Below the pieces are notes generated by a model. That model was not told the origin of the DNA. It saw nothing but the letters and a program-made list of their open reading frames with translations, and did not search any database. Source: an uncultured Alphaproteobacteria bacterium (GTDB taxonomy: Bacteria > Pseudomonadota > Alphaproteobacteria > HIMB59 > GCA-002718135). Taken from it: a stretch of 64,000 nucleotides of DNA. A program made the position numbers and the translations under genes. Each line of letters begins with the position of its first letter. Within the stretch, counting starts at the first letter, position 1. Shown here piece by piece: positions 1-8,900 of this stretch. The stretch spans positions 549,127 to 613,126 of the forward strand of contig CACMJS010000001.1 of NCBI GenBank assembly GCA_902614085.1, read 5' to 3'.

Positions 1-602
1 TGCAATACTTGTGCTTGTATTGATACATCTAGAGCACTTACAGCTTCATCACAAACTATTAGTTCTGGCTCTAAACATAACGCTCTTACAATACCTATAC
101 GTTGTCTTTGGCCACCTGAAAATTCGTGAGGATAACGATCCATATATTCTCTTCTCATGTTAACTGCTTCAAGAAGATCTCCTATAATTTTTCTTCTTTC
201 TTCTTTTGATTTAACTCCAAATTTTTTTAAAGGATCTTGCAGCGAGCCAAATATTGTAAATGAAGGATTTAGTGAAGAGTGAGGGTCCTGGAATACAATT
301 TGAAGTTTTTTTCGAAAAGGATCCATATCTTTTTTCTCTAATGATGTTAATTCAGTCTCTTCATCCTCCTTTGATACAAATGTAACTTCACCATCAGTAG
401 GCTCCACTAATCTCAATATAGCTTTTCCTAATGTAGTTTTACCACATCCACTTTCACCAGCTAATCCTAGAACCTCTCCACGGTAAATATCAAGATCAAC
501 ACCATCAACAGCCATAACGTGACCCACAACTCTATTAAAGACACCTGCTTGAACCGGAAAGTGCACTTTTACATTACGTAATTTAAGAATTTCTTTTTTC
601 AT
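1..602 (-). CDS. Peptide-type ABC transporter ATP-binding protein (DppF/OppF-like), partial
   Basis: Second ATPase of a dipeptide/oligopeptide-type ABC importer; it hydrolyses ATP on the cytoplasmic face of the permease pair. About 200 N-terminal residues are in the window and the C-terminal end lies beyond base 1. The visible reading frame has Walker A (GESGCGKTT, about residues 47-55), the signature FSGGQRQR and Walker B with LIVCDEAVSALD. The ATG at 602 overlaps the end of the preceding ATPase gene by 20 bases, so translation is probably coupled. It is the last visible gene of the minus-strand operon that starts with the binding protein at 5169. The substrate cannot be read from the sequence. 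Family assignment is secure. Confidence 0.93.
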   Translation of the reverse strand, partial: MKKEILKLRNVKVHFPVQAGVFNRVVGHVMAVDGVDLDIYRGEVLGLAGESGCGKTTLGKAILRLVEPTDGEVTFVSKEDEETELTSLEKKDMDPFRKKLQIVFQDPHSSLNPSFTIFGSLQDPLKKFGVKSKEERRKIIGDLLEAVNMRREYMDRYPHEFSGGQRQRIGIVRALCLEPELIVCDEAVSALDVSIQAQVL

Positions 603-1611
603 TATATTTTTCAAAAAATTGTTCGTATTTGTGACATCTTATTTGGTGCGTATCATTAATTTGTGTAATTTCTGGCATAATATCACAACTTTCAGTTTGC
701 CAATTACAACGCGGTGCGAATTGACATCCAACTGGTCTATTGTACGGATCAGGAGTTGATCCTTTAATTGGATTAATATCTTGGTTCTTTCCTCTACCTA
801 GCACTGGCACAGATTCAAGTAATGCTTTTGTATATGGATGTGTAGGGCGTCTCAAAACATCATCAGCTGTTCCTGCTTCTACTATATTTCCCATATACAT
901 AACTGCAACATTATCTGCTAATTCAGCAACAACTCCCATATCGTGCGTAATTAGAATTATTGCTGTGTCATTTTCTTTCTTAAGTTTTTCCATTAGTTCA
1001 AATATTTGAGCTTGAATTGTAACATCAAGAGCAGTTGTTGGTTCATCAGCAATTAATATTTTAGGATTGCATGCCATAGCCATTGCTATCATTGCTCTTT
1101 GTCTCATTCCCCCAGAATAACTATGTGGGTATTCATCAACTCTTTTTTCTGGGAGAGGTATTCCCATGTCACTGAGAAGAGAAATACATTTTTCTCTAAT
1201 TTGTTTTTTATTAAGATTGGTGTGATACTTAAGATTTTCACTTATTTGAAAACCAACAGTGTATACGGGATTTAGTGCTGTCATTGGATCTTGAAAGATC
1301 ATTGCAATATCTGACCCTCTAATTTCCCGCATCTCTTTTCCATTTTTTTCTAATTTCTCAATGTTGATTATTTTATTATCCTTCCGAAATTTAATTTCAC
1401 CTTCCTCAATGCGCGATAAAGTTGGAAGTAGTTGCATAATTGTTGCGGCTGTAACACTTTTTCCACACCCACTTTCACCAACAATACAGAGTGTTTTCCC
1501 TTTCTCAACATCAAAGGAAACTCCGTTAACTGCTTTGTTACATCTATTATTAGTATAAAAAAATGTTTTTAAATCTCTAACAGATAAGGCTATATTATCT
1601 TTATCATCCAT
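583..1611 (-). CDS. Peptide-type ABC transporter ATP-binding protein (DppD/OppD-like)
   Basis: First ATPase of the same importer, 342 residues, full length for the family. Walker A GESGCGKSV lies near residues 45-53, the signature is YSGGMRQR, Walker B is ILIADEPTTALD, and the H-loop is LITHDMGVVAE. The C-terminal oligopeptide-transporter extension begins at PTHPYTKALL. It carries four cysteines (CQFAPRC, then ESC and IRC), the arrangement that holds an iron-sulfur cluster in characterised Dpp ATPases. That role is taken from the family and was not shown here. The gene starts two bases after the upstream permease stop and overlaps the next ATPase by 20 bases. The nickel or glutathione variants of this family cannot be excluded. 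Confidence 0.95.
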   Translation of the reverse strand: MDDKDNIALSVRDLKTFFYTNNRCNKAVNGVSFDVEKGKTLCIVGESGCGKSVTAATIMQLLPTLSRIEEGEIKFRKDNKIINIEKLEKNGKEMREIRGSDIAMIFQDPMTALNPVYTVGFQISENLKYHTNLNKKQIREKCISLLSDMGIPLPEKRVDEYPHSYSGGMRQRAMIAMAMACNPKILIADEPTTALDVTIQAQIFELMEKLKKENDTAIILITHDMGVVAELADNVAVMYMGNIVEAGTADDVLRRPTHPYTKALLESVPVLGRGKNQDINPIKGSTPDPYNRPVGCQFAPRCNWQTESCDIMPEITQINDTHQIRCHKYEQFFEKYNEKRNS

Positions 1612-1613
1612 AA

Positions 1614-2528
1614 TTAACCTTGTTGTGATGGATCTGTTGAATCACGTAGACCATCTCCAATGAAATTAACACAAAGAACAAAAACTGAAATTACAATTCC
1701 AACGGGACCCCACATCCACCAATAATTTTGTAAAATTAAAATATCTTGTGCAACATTTAATATATTGCCCCATGTCGGTATATTAAGAGGGACACCCAAT
1801 CCAAGAAAACTTAAACCAGCTTCTGTTAAAATAAACATTGCCGTTGAAAGAGTAATATTAACCATAATAGGACTTAATGCATTTGGAAGCATATGTTTGT
1901 AGCAAATAGTAAAAGTAGATAAGCCAAAACTTCTAAGAGCCTGAACGTACTCTTCTTCTCTTAAAGATAACATTCTTGCTCTAGCAAGCCTATACATACC
2001 ACCCCATCCAGTAACAATAAATATTGCCATCAGATTGAATAAACTTTGACCAGTTATTGATACAAGTAACAAAACCAATATTATTTGTGGGAATGACATG
2101 AATATTTCTGAAACTCTTAATGCAATTACATCTATCCAACCACCTTTGTATCCTGCATAACAACCAACTGCGATACCAACAACAGCAGATAAGATAGCAC
2201 TTCCTAAGCCTATAAAAATTGAAACTCTACCGCCATATAGAACTCTAGCAAAAACATCTCGACCTGTACTATCGGTTCCAAACCAATGATCAAATGATGG
2301 CGGCTGTCTCATTGATCGTAAATCTACTCGCATTGGATCATATGGAGACAGAATTGGTGCAAAGATTGATGCTAAAACTATAATTGTAAAAATTATTAAT
2401 CCTATTACAGCTAATCGATTATTTAAAAATTTATTTACTATTCTACTTCTTTTATTAGTTGAAAACGTTTTTTCTTCTTCACGTTTTTTTATTTGATCGA
2501 ATTTTCTATTTAAAGATGAATTTGCCAT
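1614..2528 (-). CDS. Peptide-type ABC transporter permease (DppC/OppC-like)
   Basis: Inner-membrane permease subunit, 304 residues. After a charged cytoplasmic N-terminus there is a first membrane segment near residues 37-57 and the periplasmic stretch PYDPMRVDLRSMRQPPS, followed by GTDSTGRDVFARVLYG, which is typical of the DppC family. The EAA-type loop facing the ATPase appears around VQALRSFGLSTFTICYKHMLPN. At least five more hydrophobic segments follow. The start codon overlaps the stop of the partner permease (TAATG), so the two subunits are likely made in equal amounts. Membership of the DppC family is clear; the substrate is unknown. Confidence 0.95.
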   Translation of the reverse strand: MANSSLNRKFDQIKKREEEKTFSTNKRSRIVNKFLNNRLAVIGLIIFTIIVLASIFAPILSPYDPMRVDLRSMRQPPSFDHWFGTDSTGRDVFARVLYGGRVSIFIGLGSAILSAVVGIAVGCYAGYKGGWIDVIALRVSEIFMSFPQIILVLLLVSITGQSLFNLMAIFIVTGWGGMYRLARARMLSLREEEYVQALRSFGLSTFTICYKHMLPNALSPIMVNITLSTAMFILTEAGLSFLGLGVPLNIPTWGNILNVAQDILILQNYWWMWGPVGIVISVFVLCVNFIGDGLRDSTDPSQQG

Positions 2529-3493
2529 TATTCTTTACCTAACCTCACTCTTGGATCAATTAATGCTGTTAACACATCTATAATTAAACTTGCTGTAAGA
2601 ACCACAAATACATACATCAATGATATTGTCATAACTAGGGGGTAATCTGATCCTCGAACAGATCGAATAAACATATTACCGATTCCAGGCCACTGATAAA
2701 CCTGCTCAATGATAGTTGAGCCTCCTATAAGTAAAGGCAATCTAAATCCAATAAGAACTACTACAGGAGTTAATGCTACTCTAAAACCATGGAGTAGATT
2801 TACTCTCCATTCAGGCATACCTTTTGAGCGCGCTGTTGTAATAAATTCTCTTGCGAGAACATCTAGCATTGATGATCTTGCGTAACGCATTGCTCCAGCA
2901 GTCATCATTAATGCTAATACAAGAGAAGGAAGAACAATATTTGGAATTCTATCCCAAACTGTTTCATAACTAGGAAGTAGTCTTCCTCCAACAGGTAACC
3001 ATTGTAATTCTATTGCAAATAAAAGAATGGCTACAAGTCCAAAAAAAAATTCTGGGATAGATACACCGGCCATTCCAGCAACAGTAAGAGAATTATCTGT
3101 TGCAGAACCTCTTTTTAGTGCACTTAAAACTCCTAAAGAACATCCAATTATTGTTGAGAAAAATAGAGCAACTAATGAAAGCTCTAAAGTTGCAGGAACT
3201 GTCTTTGCCATAATTTCTGAAATTGCAACACCTCCAGCCATGGAATATCCCATATCGCCTTGCACCATACTTGTTAACCAAATCCAGTATCTAGTTAAAA
3301 AACTTTTATTTAACCCATAAGCTTCTCTCATTGCTTCAAGCTGTTCAGCAGTAATACTAAGTGCTAGTTCTGGACTAATCATATGAGAGACTGCGTCACC
3401 AGGAGATAACTCCAGACCTCCATAAACAAGAAAGCTAATGGCGAGCAGCATTGGAAAGAATATAAATAAACGTTGTATGATATAAGTTGTCAC
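2528..3493 (-). CDS. Peptide-type ABC transporter permease (DppB/OppB-like)
   Basis: Inner-membrane permease partner, 321 residues, with six predicted membrane segments. Family features include the N-terminal YIIQRLFIFFPMLL segment, GLNKSFLTRYWIWLTSMVQGDMGYS, and an EAA loop around EFITTARSKGMPEWRV. The C-terminal region IIEQVYQWPGIGNMFIRSVRG is diagnostic of DppB. The frame begins with GTG at 3493; no better ATG lies nearby. A hairpin with an A/T tract separates this gene from the binding-protein gene upstream, so the membrane subunits are probably expressed at a lower level than the binding protein. Start choice is moderately certain, family is secure. Confidence 0.94.
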   Translation of the reverse strand: MTTYIIQRLFIFFPMLLAISFLVYGGLELSPGDAVSHMISPELALSITAEQLEAMREAYGLNKSFLTRYWIWLTSMVQGDMGYSMAGGVAISEIMAKTVPATLELSLVALFFSTIIGCSLGVLSALKRGSATDNSLTVAGMAGVSIPEFFFGLVAILLFAIELQWLPVGGRLLPSYETVWDRIPNIVLPSLVLALMMTAGAMRYARSSMLDVLAREFITTARSKGMPEWRVNLLHGFRVALTPVVVLIGFRLPLLIGGSTIIEQVYQWPGIGNMFIRSVRGSDYPLVMTISLMYVFVVLTASLIIDVLTALIDPRVRLGKE

Positions 3494-3516
3494 TTTTACT
3501 TTCCGTTATTATTAAT

Positions 3517-3545
3517 AAAAAAAAGCTGAGGCAAATGCCTCAGCT
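3517..3545 (-). terminator. Rho-independent terminator after the binding-protein gene, inside the operon
   Basis: A perfect 9-base stem (AGCTGAGGC / GCCTCAGCT) with an AAAT loop lies between the binding-protein stop and the permease start. Read on the minus strand it is followed by a run of seven to eight T residues. Position and structure suggest partial termination, or protection of the 3' end of the binding-protein message, giving excess binding protein over transporter. The structure is seen directly; the effect on expression is inferred. Confidence 0.85.
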
Positions 3546-3561
3546 TCAATAGTTTATTTAA

Positions 3562-5169
3562 CTATGGTTTTGGATACTGCATGATCCACATCATACGAGT
3601 ATATGGAATATCAACAGCTTTTGTTGACATGTTTGCCATAGCATCTAATGCAGCAACGTCGGCTACGTTTTTAGTAAATCCGTAGTCCATTTTTCCTGCA
3701 GCAGCATTTTTAATTAAGTTACCATCACCATCAAAACTTGGATAAGCAATGATATCAAAACCAGCTTTTCCACCATGATAGTTATCAAAAGGAACTAATT
3801 TAGCAAAATCGTTCATTTTTACTTCAGTAACTTTAAATGGTCCAGATCCTACCGGCATTTGCCAGAAATCACTTTGTTGTAACTGATTTGGATCTACATC
3901 ACCTAGTTTATGCTTTGGTAAAATAGCAAACTGAGAGAACGTAGTTAGGATATTAGGGTCAAGTGTCGCCATCTCTAACGTGATAGTTCTATCAGCAATA
4001 CTGTATTTAATACCTGCAACATCATCAGTGGAACCATTTTTAAATGCTTCTGCACCTTTGATAGAGTTTACTGTATTAACAACTACAGAATGAATTCGAG
4101 GAGCTTTAATTGCAGTACGAATACTCCATGCAACATCCTCAACTGTAAAGTCATCTCCATCATGCCATGTTAGACCATCTCTTAACTTAAAAGTTAAAGA
4201 CATTCCATCAGGAGCAAGATCATAGCTTTCACAAGCTGAACAACCAGTTGGAACTAAGCCACCGTCTGCTACTAAAAGTCTATCAAAGACAACTTTTGAA
4301 TGGATCCATATACCTAAGTTGTACCAAGGCTGCTCGAAGAATTCAATTGGACCAGTATTTGTTTGTAAAACACCGCCATCAACCTTCCAGTTTTCAATTT
4401 TCCAGTCGTAATTGTATTGATCGTTACCATACATCTCACCATTTCTGCTTACCTTGTCACTTTCATAGATGAAAAGTTTTTGATAATATAATGGACAGAT
4501 GTTAGCTTTTTCCATTTGATATTCTTGAATTTCAAAGAAATAAGGCTTTAAAACTTCTGGATCTGCACTTGAATTAATTTTTTCAATTAGCGCGTCCATT
4601 TTTGGATCACCAGGAGTTTGTGGGTTTAGACCAGTTTTAAAACTATTGTAATACTCTTGCATTGCAATTGCTGCACGAGCACCATATCCTAAGTCGTAGT
4701 CAACAGCAGCTGGTCCATTAACACCGTCCTCAGGAACTGAGTTAAGTTGTGCACCAACATCACCTTGCAATAGACGATACGTCATTTTAACTCCAACATC
4801 TGCAAAGTATGCTTGTATTGCAGCCATGAAGTCAGTAGTCAACTGATCACCGTAGTAAAACACCATGTCTAGTTCTCTGTTTGAGTCCCAATTTGCTTCT
4901 GCTAACAATTGACGTGCCTTTTCAGGGTTGTAACTGTAATCAGGAAGGTTAGGTGATTTATACGGACCATTTGGTAATAAACTATCCGCCATTATTATTT
5001 GATCTTCAAATAATGTTTCACCGATAGTTTTCATGTCGATAGCCATACACAATGCTTGTCTGACACGAGGATCGGATAATTGGTTACTGTTTGTAGGTTG
5101 AGCAGAAGCTGATGAAATGAACATCAGATGAGCCAACACTGCAACTATAACCACATATAGTTTTTTCAT
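3562..5169 (-). CDS. Peptide-type ABC transporter binding protein (SBP family 5), circularly permuted
   Basis: Periplasmic solute-binding protein, 535 residues with a signal peptide (residues 1-23, cleavage after SASA). The start is set at 5169 because an ideal AGGAGG lies just upstream; an in-frame upstream start at 5208 has no such site. Domain order is inverted relative to the family. After the signal comes SDPRVRQALCMAID (about 32-45), which normally lies in the second half, continuing to DWKIENWKV (to 263), a typical C-terminal end. Then GGVLQTNTGPIEFF (about 265) and LTFKLRDGLTWHDGDDFTVEDV, which normally form the mature N-terminus and lobe I, run to the stop at YPKP. Nothing seems missing or duplicated. 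The fold could still close, because the natural ends of these proteins are near each other. Ligand unknown. Confidence 0.9.
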   Translation of the reverse strand: MKKLYVVIVAVLAHLMFISSASAQPTNSNQLSDPRVRQALCMAIDMKTIGETLFEDQIIMADSLLPNGPYKSPNLPDYSYNPEKARQLLAEANWDSNRELDMVFYYGDQLTTDFMAAIQAYFADVGVKMTYRLLQGDVGAQLNSVPEDGVNGPAAVDYDLGYGARAAIAMQEYYNSFKTGLNPQTPGDPKMDALIEKINSSADPEVLKPYFFEIQEYQMEKANICPLYYQKLFIYESDKVSRNGEMYGNDQYNYDWKIENWKVDGGVLQTNTGPIEFFEQPWYNLGIWIHSKVVFDRLLVADGGLVPTGCSACESYDLAPDGMSLTFKLRDGLTWHDGDDFTVEDVAWSIRTAIKAPRIHSVVVNTVNSIKGAEAFKNGSTDDVAGIKYSIADRTITLEMATLDPNILTTFSQFAILPKHKLGDVDPNQLQQSDFWQMPVGSGPFKVTEVKMNDFAKLVPFDNYHGGKAGFDIIAYPSFDGDGNLIKNAAAGKMDYGFTKNVADVAALDAMANMSTKAVDIPYTRMMWIMQYPKP

Positions 5170-5170
5170 A

Positions 5171-5179
5171 TTTCCTCCT
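5171..5179 (-). promoter_or_regulatory. Strong Shine-Dalgarno site for the binding-protein gene
   Basis: On the minus strand the sequence AGGAGGAAA ends one base before the ATG at 5169. It is one of the best ribosome sites in the window. It fixes the start of the binding protein at the signal peptide and fits the high expression expected of a periplasmic binding protein. Confidence 0.85.
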
Positions 5180-5301
5180 ATTGAGTAAAATACGCTACTA
5201 GCTAGCATATATGATGCATATAAACATAATGTAGAGACATAGACAAGGTATAAAATTTTATTAATTGAAGATAACTAAGTTATTGAAATTATTGATAAAA
5301 G

Positions 5302-6288
5302 TTAGTTTTTTATACTAACTCTTTTTAGCATTTTTTCATGCATTTCTTTGGATCCATCATGATAAGTTCCAAACCATTGATCAAATGGAATCATTAGATT
5401 TCCGTAGTTTACCTCAAAATATTTATGATGAAGATAATGATTATAATTACTGAGATCTATCGCTCTCTTATCATTGATCATCATTTGCTTAAAACCTATA
5501 TGACCATTTGCTGATCCTAAGCCCGCGTGAAATAAATGATAAGTAGCATGAAGCGGATGTGAGAGAATAATCCAATGAATGATAACACCAGAAAAATATA
5601 ATAAATGTTCAATAGGATGCATTGATAGGCTAGACCAAGGTCCTGGATTAACATTTCGATGATGTACAGAGTGAGCAATTTTGTACATGAATTTAAAATG
5701 CAAAAATCGATGAATTAAATAAAAGTGAGCATCTCTAAATGCTGGAATTAGTAAAAGAATAATAAAGAAATAAATTGGAGCTTCACTGAATTGAACAAAA
5801 GGTACCAAACCAGAAGCATAAAACCAAAAAGATAAAACCTCATAAGCTGTCCAAATAGGAACACCCCAAAACAAACTCCAAAATAAATTATCAAATATTT
5901 GTTTATTAAATGTAAATATATTTTGAATTTTTTCTGGCCAGTTTGGATTAAATTTAAATTTAATTCCCTGAGATTTTTTTACGTAAAGAGGTATATGTAT
6001 TAAACTAAAAAAAATTGTACCAATTACATAGTTCCGAATTAAAATTTCAGAAATCCAACCTGGTGAAAAATTCTTCATTTCGGAAAGCGCAGGTGTAAAA
6101 AAATAGTAAGCGATAAACGCAACAGCTAAGTAAACAAGATTCCAAGAAAAAATATATGAAAAGATAAACCAGTCAAAAATTTTCTTTAAATTAAAAGGAA
6201 GTATCCATACAGGATTTTTATCAGCCGCTTCTTTAGGAACGAAGTGACCTCTTTTATCTCTATATCCAAAATTTTCTTCTTTAATCAT
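5302..6288 (-). CDS. Fatty acid hydroxylase / sterol desaturase family protein
   Basis: Integral membrane di-iron enzyme of the fatty acid hydroxylase superfamily, 328 residues. The three histidine clusters that bind iron are visible: HFYLIHRFLH near residue 188, HSVHHRN near 206, and HHYLHHKYFE near 285. There are about four hydrophobic segments before and between them (for example around residues 45-65 and 160-180). Such proteins hydroxylate or desaturate lipid, carotenoid or sterol substrates using oxygen; this member's substrate cannot be told. It sits alone between the transporter operon and the repair cluster on the same strand, with 132 bases to the binding-protein start. Confidence 0.9.
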   Translation of the reverse strand: MIKEENFGYRDKRGHFVPKEAADKNPVWILPFNLKKIFDWFIFSYIFSWNLVYLAVAFIAYYFFTPALSEMKNFSPGWISEILIRNYVIGTIFFSLIHIPLYVKKSQGIKFKFNPNWPEKIQNIFTFNKQIFDNLFWSLFWGVPIWTAYEVLSFWFYASGLVPFVQFSEAPIYFFIILLLIPAFRDAHFYLIHRFLHFKFMYKIAHSVHHRNVNPGPWSSLSMHPIEHLLYFSGVIIHWIILSHPLHATYHLFHAGLGSANGHIGFKQMMINDKRAIDLSNYNHYLHHKYFEVNYGNLMIPFDQWFGTYHDGSKEMHEKMLKRVSIKN

Positions 6289-6345
6289 CTTATTTAATTT
6301 TTTTACTATATTTAATATTTAATGCAATAATTTGATAATACCATT

Positions 6346-7914
6346 TTAACTCAGCTTAAATTCTTTTTTAAATTCACTTATTGTTAATACCTCATTAACT
6401 GGTTTGTCCCAACGAATGCGGTGTATTCTTGGGAATCTCATCGCTACACCTGACTTATGTCTAGTACTTGGAAATACATCATCGAAGGCTACTTCTAATA
6501 TAATCTCTTTTTTTACTTCTCTCACGGGACCAAATTTATTGATAGTATTATTCCTAATAAATTTATCTAATACTAATAGTTCTTTGTCAGTGTAACCGGA
6601 ATAAGCCTTTCCTATTGGTACTAATTCACTCTCATTCCAAACACCAAAAGTAAAATCTGAATAATACGATGATCTTTTACCATGTCCTCGTTGAGCATAC
6701 ATTAAAATAGCATCAACTAGTTTTGGATTTTTTTTCCATTTATACCAATATCCCTTTTTTCTTCCTGGTAAATATTCACTATTTTTAAGTTTAATCATAA
6801 CTCCTTCATTCAAATCATCATGAATGTTATTTTTATATTTAGTTAATTCTTCCCAGGTTGAAAAATTAATGATGGATGATAAATCAATTTGATTAGTTTT
6901 ATTTTCTTTTTGAAATTTCTCTAAATAATTTCTTCTTTCAAAAAGAGATAATTTTCTTAAATCTTTCCCTTTATAAAAAAGGATATCATAAGCTCGTATA
7001 AAAACAGGAAATTTATTTTGAAGATCTTTTGACGCTTTTTTTCTATTTAACCTTTGTTGTAGATCATTAAAACCTGAGGGTTTAAAATTTCTCCCTACAA
7101 GTAATTCCCCGTCAATAACCGCATCACCTTTAGTAGTTTCAATTATTTCAGGGAATGCAGATGATATATTATCACCTGTTCTTGAGTATAGTGAAACACT
7201 TTTTGATGAAACCATAAGCTGAACTCTAATTCCATCCCATTTATATTCTGCTTGAAATTCATTTGCGTCTAATCTTTTAAAATCTTTTTCCTCATCAATA
7301 GGGTTAGCAAGCATCATAGGATGAAATAATTTTTTAAAATCTATTTTTGGTTTTGATGTTTCATTTTTTAACCATTGAAATAAATTTTCATATGGAAATT
7401 CTAAACCATGCCAAATTTCTTCAATCTCATTTACAGACTTGTTATAAAGATCAGCTAAAGCCGTTTTTACTAATCTTTCCGAGACTCCAATTCGTAACCC
7501 GCCCGTGCAAATTTTAATTAAAGTCCACCTTTCGTTATTAGATAGTTCGTTCAAAATTTTATTAAACTCTATATTAATTTCAGACTTTTTAATTTTTTTA
7601 ATATTTTCTATTAAGGTAGATAAATTTTGTGATTTTCCCTCTTTTTTTGTAGGCCAAATTAATGATATTGTTTCTGCTAAATCCCCAACATAGTCATATG
7701 AGTAATCAAATAAATGTTGATCTACTTGCTCATAGACAAGCTCTCTAAGTTTAGACGCTTTAATAAATTGAAATGAAAGTTGGTCAGATAAAATTGAAAG
7801 CGCATATGAGCGGTTGATATCAAGTATTTTAAAATAATCTTGAAGTAATTTAATTTTGGTATTTCGACTTGGTGTTAAAATCAAATTGTGAAGTAAGTAA
7901 GAAAATTTTTTCAT
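6346..7914 (-). CDS. ATP-dependent DNA ligase (LIG of the Lhr-Core repair cluster)
   Basis: ATP-dependent DNA ligase, 522 residues, that seals nicks through a lysyl-AMP intermediate. An N-terminal DNA-binding domain (to about 190) precedes the adenylation domain. The latter has motif I EYKWDG (K225 predicted nucleophile), motif III VIDGELL near 266, motif IV EGVMIK and motif V KGYWYKWKK. The OB domain follows, ending with RFPRIHRIRWDKP. It overlaps the MBL-fold exonuclease gene by four bases (ATGA). Bacterial clusters pairing this ligase type with an exonuclease, Lhr-Core helicase and phosphoesterase have been described as a DNA repair gene set. Replicative joining is presumably done by an NAD-dependent ligase elsewhere. 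Confidence 0.95.
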   Translation of the reverse strand: MKKFSYLLHNLILTPSRNTKIKLLQDYFKILDINRSYALSILSDQLSFQFIKASKLRELVYEQVDQHLFDYSYDYVGDLAETISLIWPTKKEGKSQNLSTLIENIKKIKKSEINIEFNKILNELSNNERWTLIKICTGGLRIGVSERLVKTALADLYNKSVNEIEEIWHGLEFPYENLFQWLKNETSKPKIDFKKLFHPMMLANPIDEEKDFKRLDANEFQAEYKWDGIRVQLMVSSKSVSLYSRTGDNISSAFPEIIETTKGDAVIDGELLVGRNFKPSGFNDLQQRLNRKKASKDLQNKFPVFIRAYDILFYKGKDLRKLSLFERRNYLEKFQKENKTNQIDLSSIINFSTWEELTKYKNNIHDDLNEGVMIKLKNSEYLPGRKKGYWYKWKKNPKLVDAILMYAQRGHGKRSSYYSDFTFGVWNESELVPIGKAYSGYTDKELLVLDKFIRNNTINKFGPVREVKKEIILEVAFDDVFPSTRHKSGVAMRFPRIHRIRWDKPVNEVLTISEFKKEFKLS

Positions 7915-8900
7915 TCTATTTCCTCATCACTTCTTCCTTGGATGGAAAGGGGCTTTGAAATAAGATTTTGTTTTTTACAATAATAAACTAATGCATCTTC
8001 TTGACCATGTGTAATAAGAATATTTTTCGCATTTGATTTTTTAATTGTATCTAATAATTCATTCCAATCGCTATGATCACTAATAACTAATGGTAATTCA
8101 ATACCTTGTTGTTTTGCTCTTTGCTTAACAGTCATCCATCCACTTGCCATGCAAATAATAGGATTAGGAAATCGTCTTGACCAACGATCTTTTAATGCTG
8201 AAGGAGGGGCAATAATTATTTTACCCTCATAAAAGTTTTTATCTTTTGAAGAGACTTTTTCAAACTTTCCAATATTAATTTTTTCTTTTGAATAATATTG
8301 GCATAACTTTTCTAGAGAGCCATGAATATAAATTGTCTCATTATATTTCTGCTGGCGTAAAAGATTCATTACTCTTTGTGCTTTACCAAGAGCATACGCA
8401 CCTACAATATGACAATTATTTTTATTTATCTTTACAGATCGTATGAGTTTTTGAATTTCATCTTTGGGATCTGGATGTTGAAATATGGGTAATCCAAATG
8501 TTGCTTCGGTAATTAAAGTATCACATTTAACCAGTTTGAAATTTTTACATGTTTCATCTTTTCCTACTTTATAATCACCTGTGATGACTAAACGATGATT
8601 ATTTTTTTCAATTAAAACTTGAGCACTCCCTAAAATATGTCCGGCAGGGTGAAGTGTAAAATCATAGTTTTTAATTGAGTATTTTTGTCCGTATCTAAGA
8701 GGAGTAAATTTTTTCGCACATTTATCTCCGTAGCGAATTTTCATTATGTCTATTGTTTGCCTAGTAGCAATAACATGATCATGTCCAAATCGGGCATGAT
8801 CTGCGTGACCATGTGTAATAATTGCTGTTTTTTTCGGCAATATTGGATCTATATGTACATTTATATCTTTGATAAATAGCTGATGGTTAATGAAATCCAT
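7911..8900 (-). CDS. MBL-fold exonuclease (MBL of the Lhr-Core repair cluster)
   Basis: Metallo-beta-lactamase-fold nuclease of the beta-CASP/CPSF-like type, 329 residues. The metal ligands are in HGHADH (about residues 30-35), HPAGHILGSAQ (about 83), ITGDYK, SDHSDWNELL and the late ITHGQEDAL motif. Annotation tools often call this family an mRNA 3'-end processing factor, but in bacteria it travels with an ATP-dependent ligase and Lhr-type helicase, suggesting DNA or RNA end trimming in repair. Its ATG at 8900 directly abuts the ATG of the helicase gene on the other strand at 8901, leaving no intergenic promoter space. Biochemical polarity cannot be deduced. Confidence 0.93.
   Translation of the reverse strand: MDFINHQLFIKDINVHIDPILPKKTAIITHGHADHARFGHDHVIATRQTIDIMKIRYGDKCAKKFTPLRYGQKYSIKNYDFTLHPAGHILGSAQVLIEKNNHRLVITGDYKVGKDETCKNFKLVKCDTLITEATFGLPIFQHPDPKDEIQKLIRSVKINKNNCHIVGAYALGKAQRVMNLLRQQKYNETIYIHGSLEKLCQYYSKEKINIGKFEKVSSKDKNFYEGKIIIAPPSALKDRWSRRFPNPIICMASGWMTVKQRAKQQGIELPLVISDHSDWNELLDTIKKSNAKNILITHGQEDALVYYCKKQNLISKPLSIQGRSDEEIE

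Noticed and set aside
5170-5208. Longer N-terminus for the binding protein starting at 5208
   Set aside because: The extra 13 residues precede a normal signal peptide and would bury the ideal AGGAGG site inside the coding region; start moved to 5169.
8883-8900. Upstream ATG of the Lhr helicase
   Set aside because: It adds six residues overlapping the divergent exonuclease gene; 8901 is simpler, although not proven.
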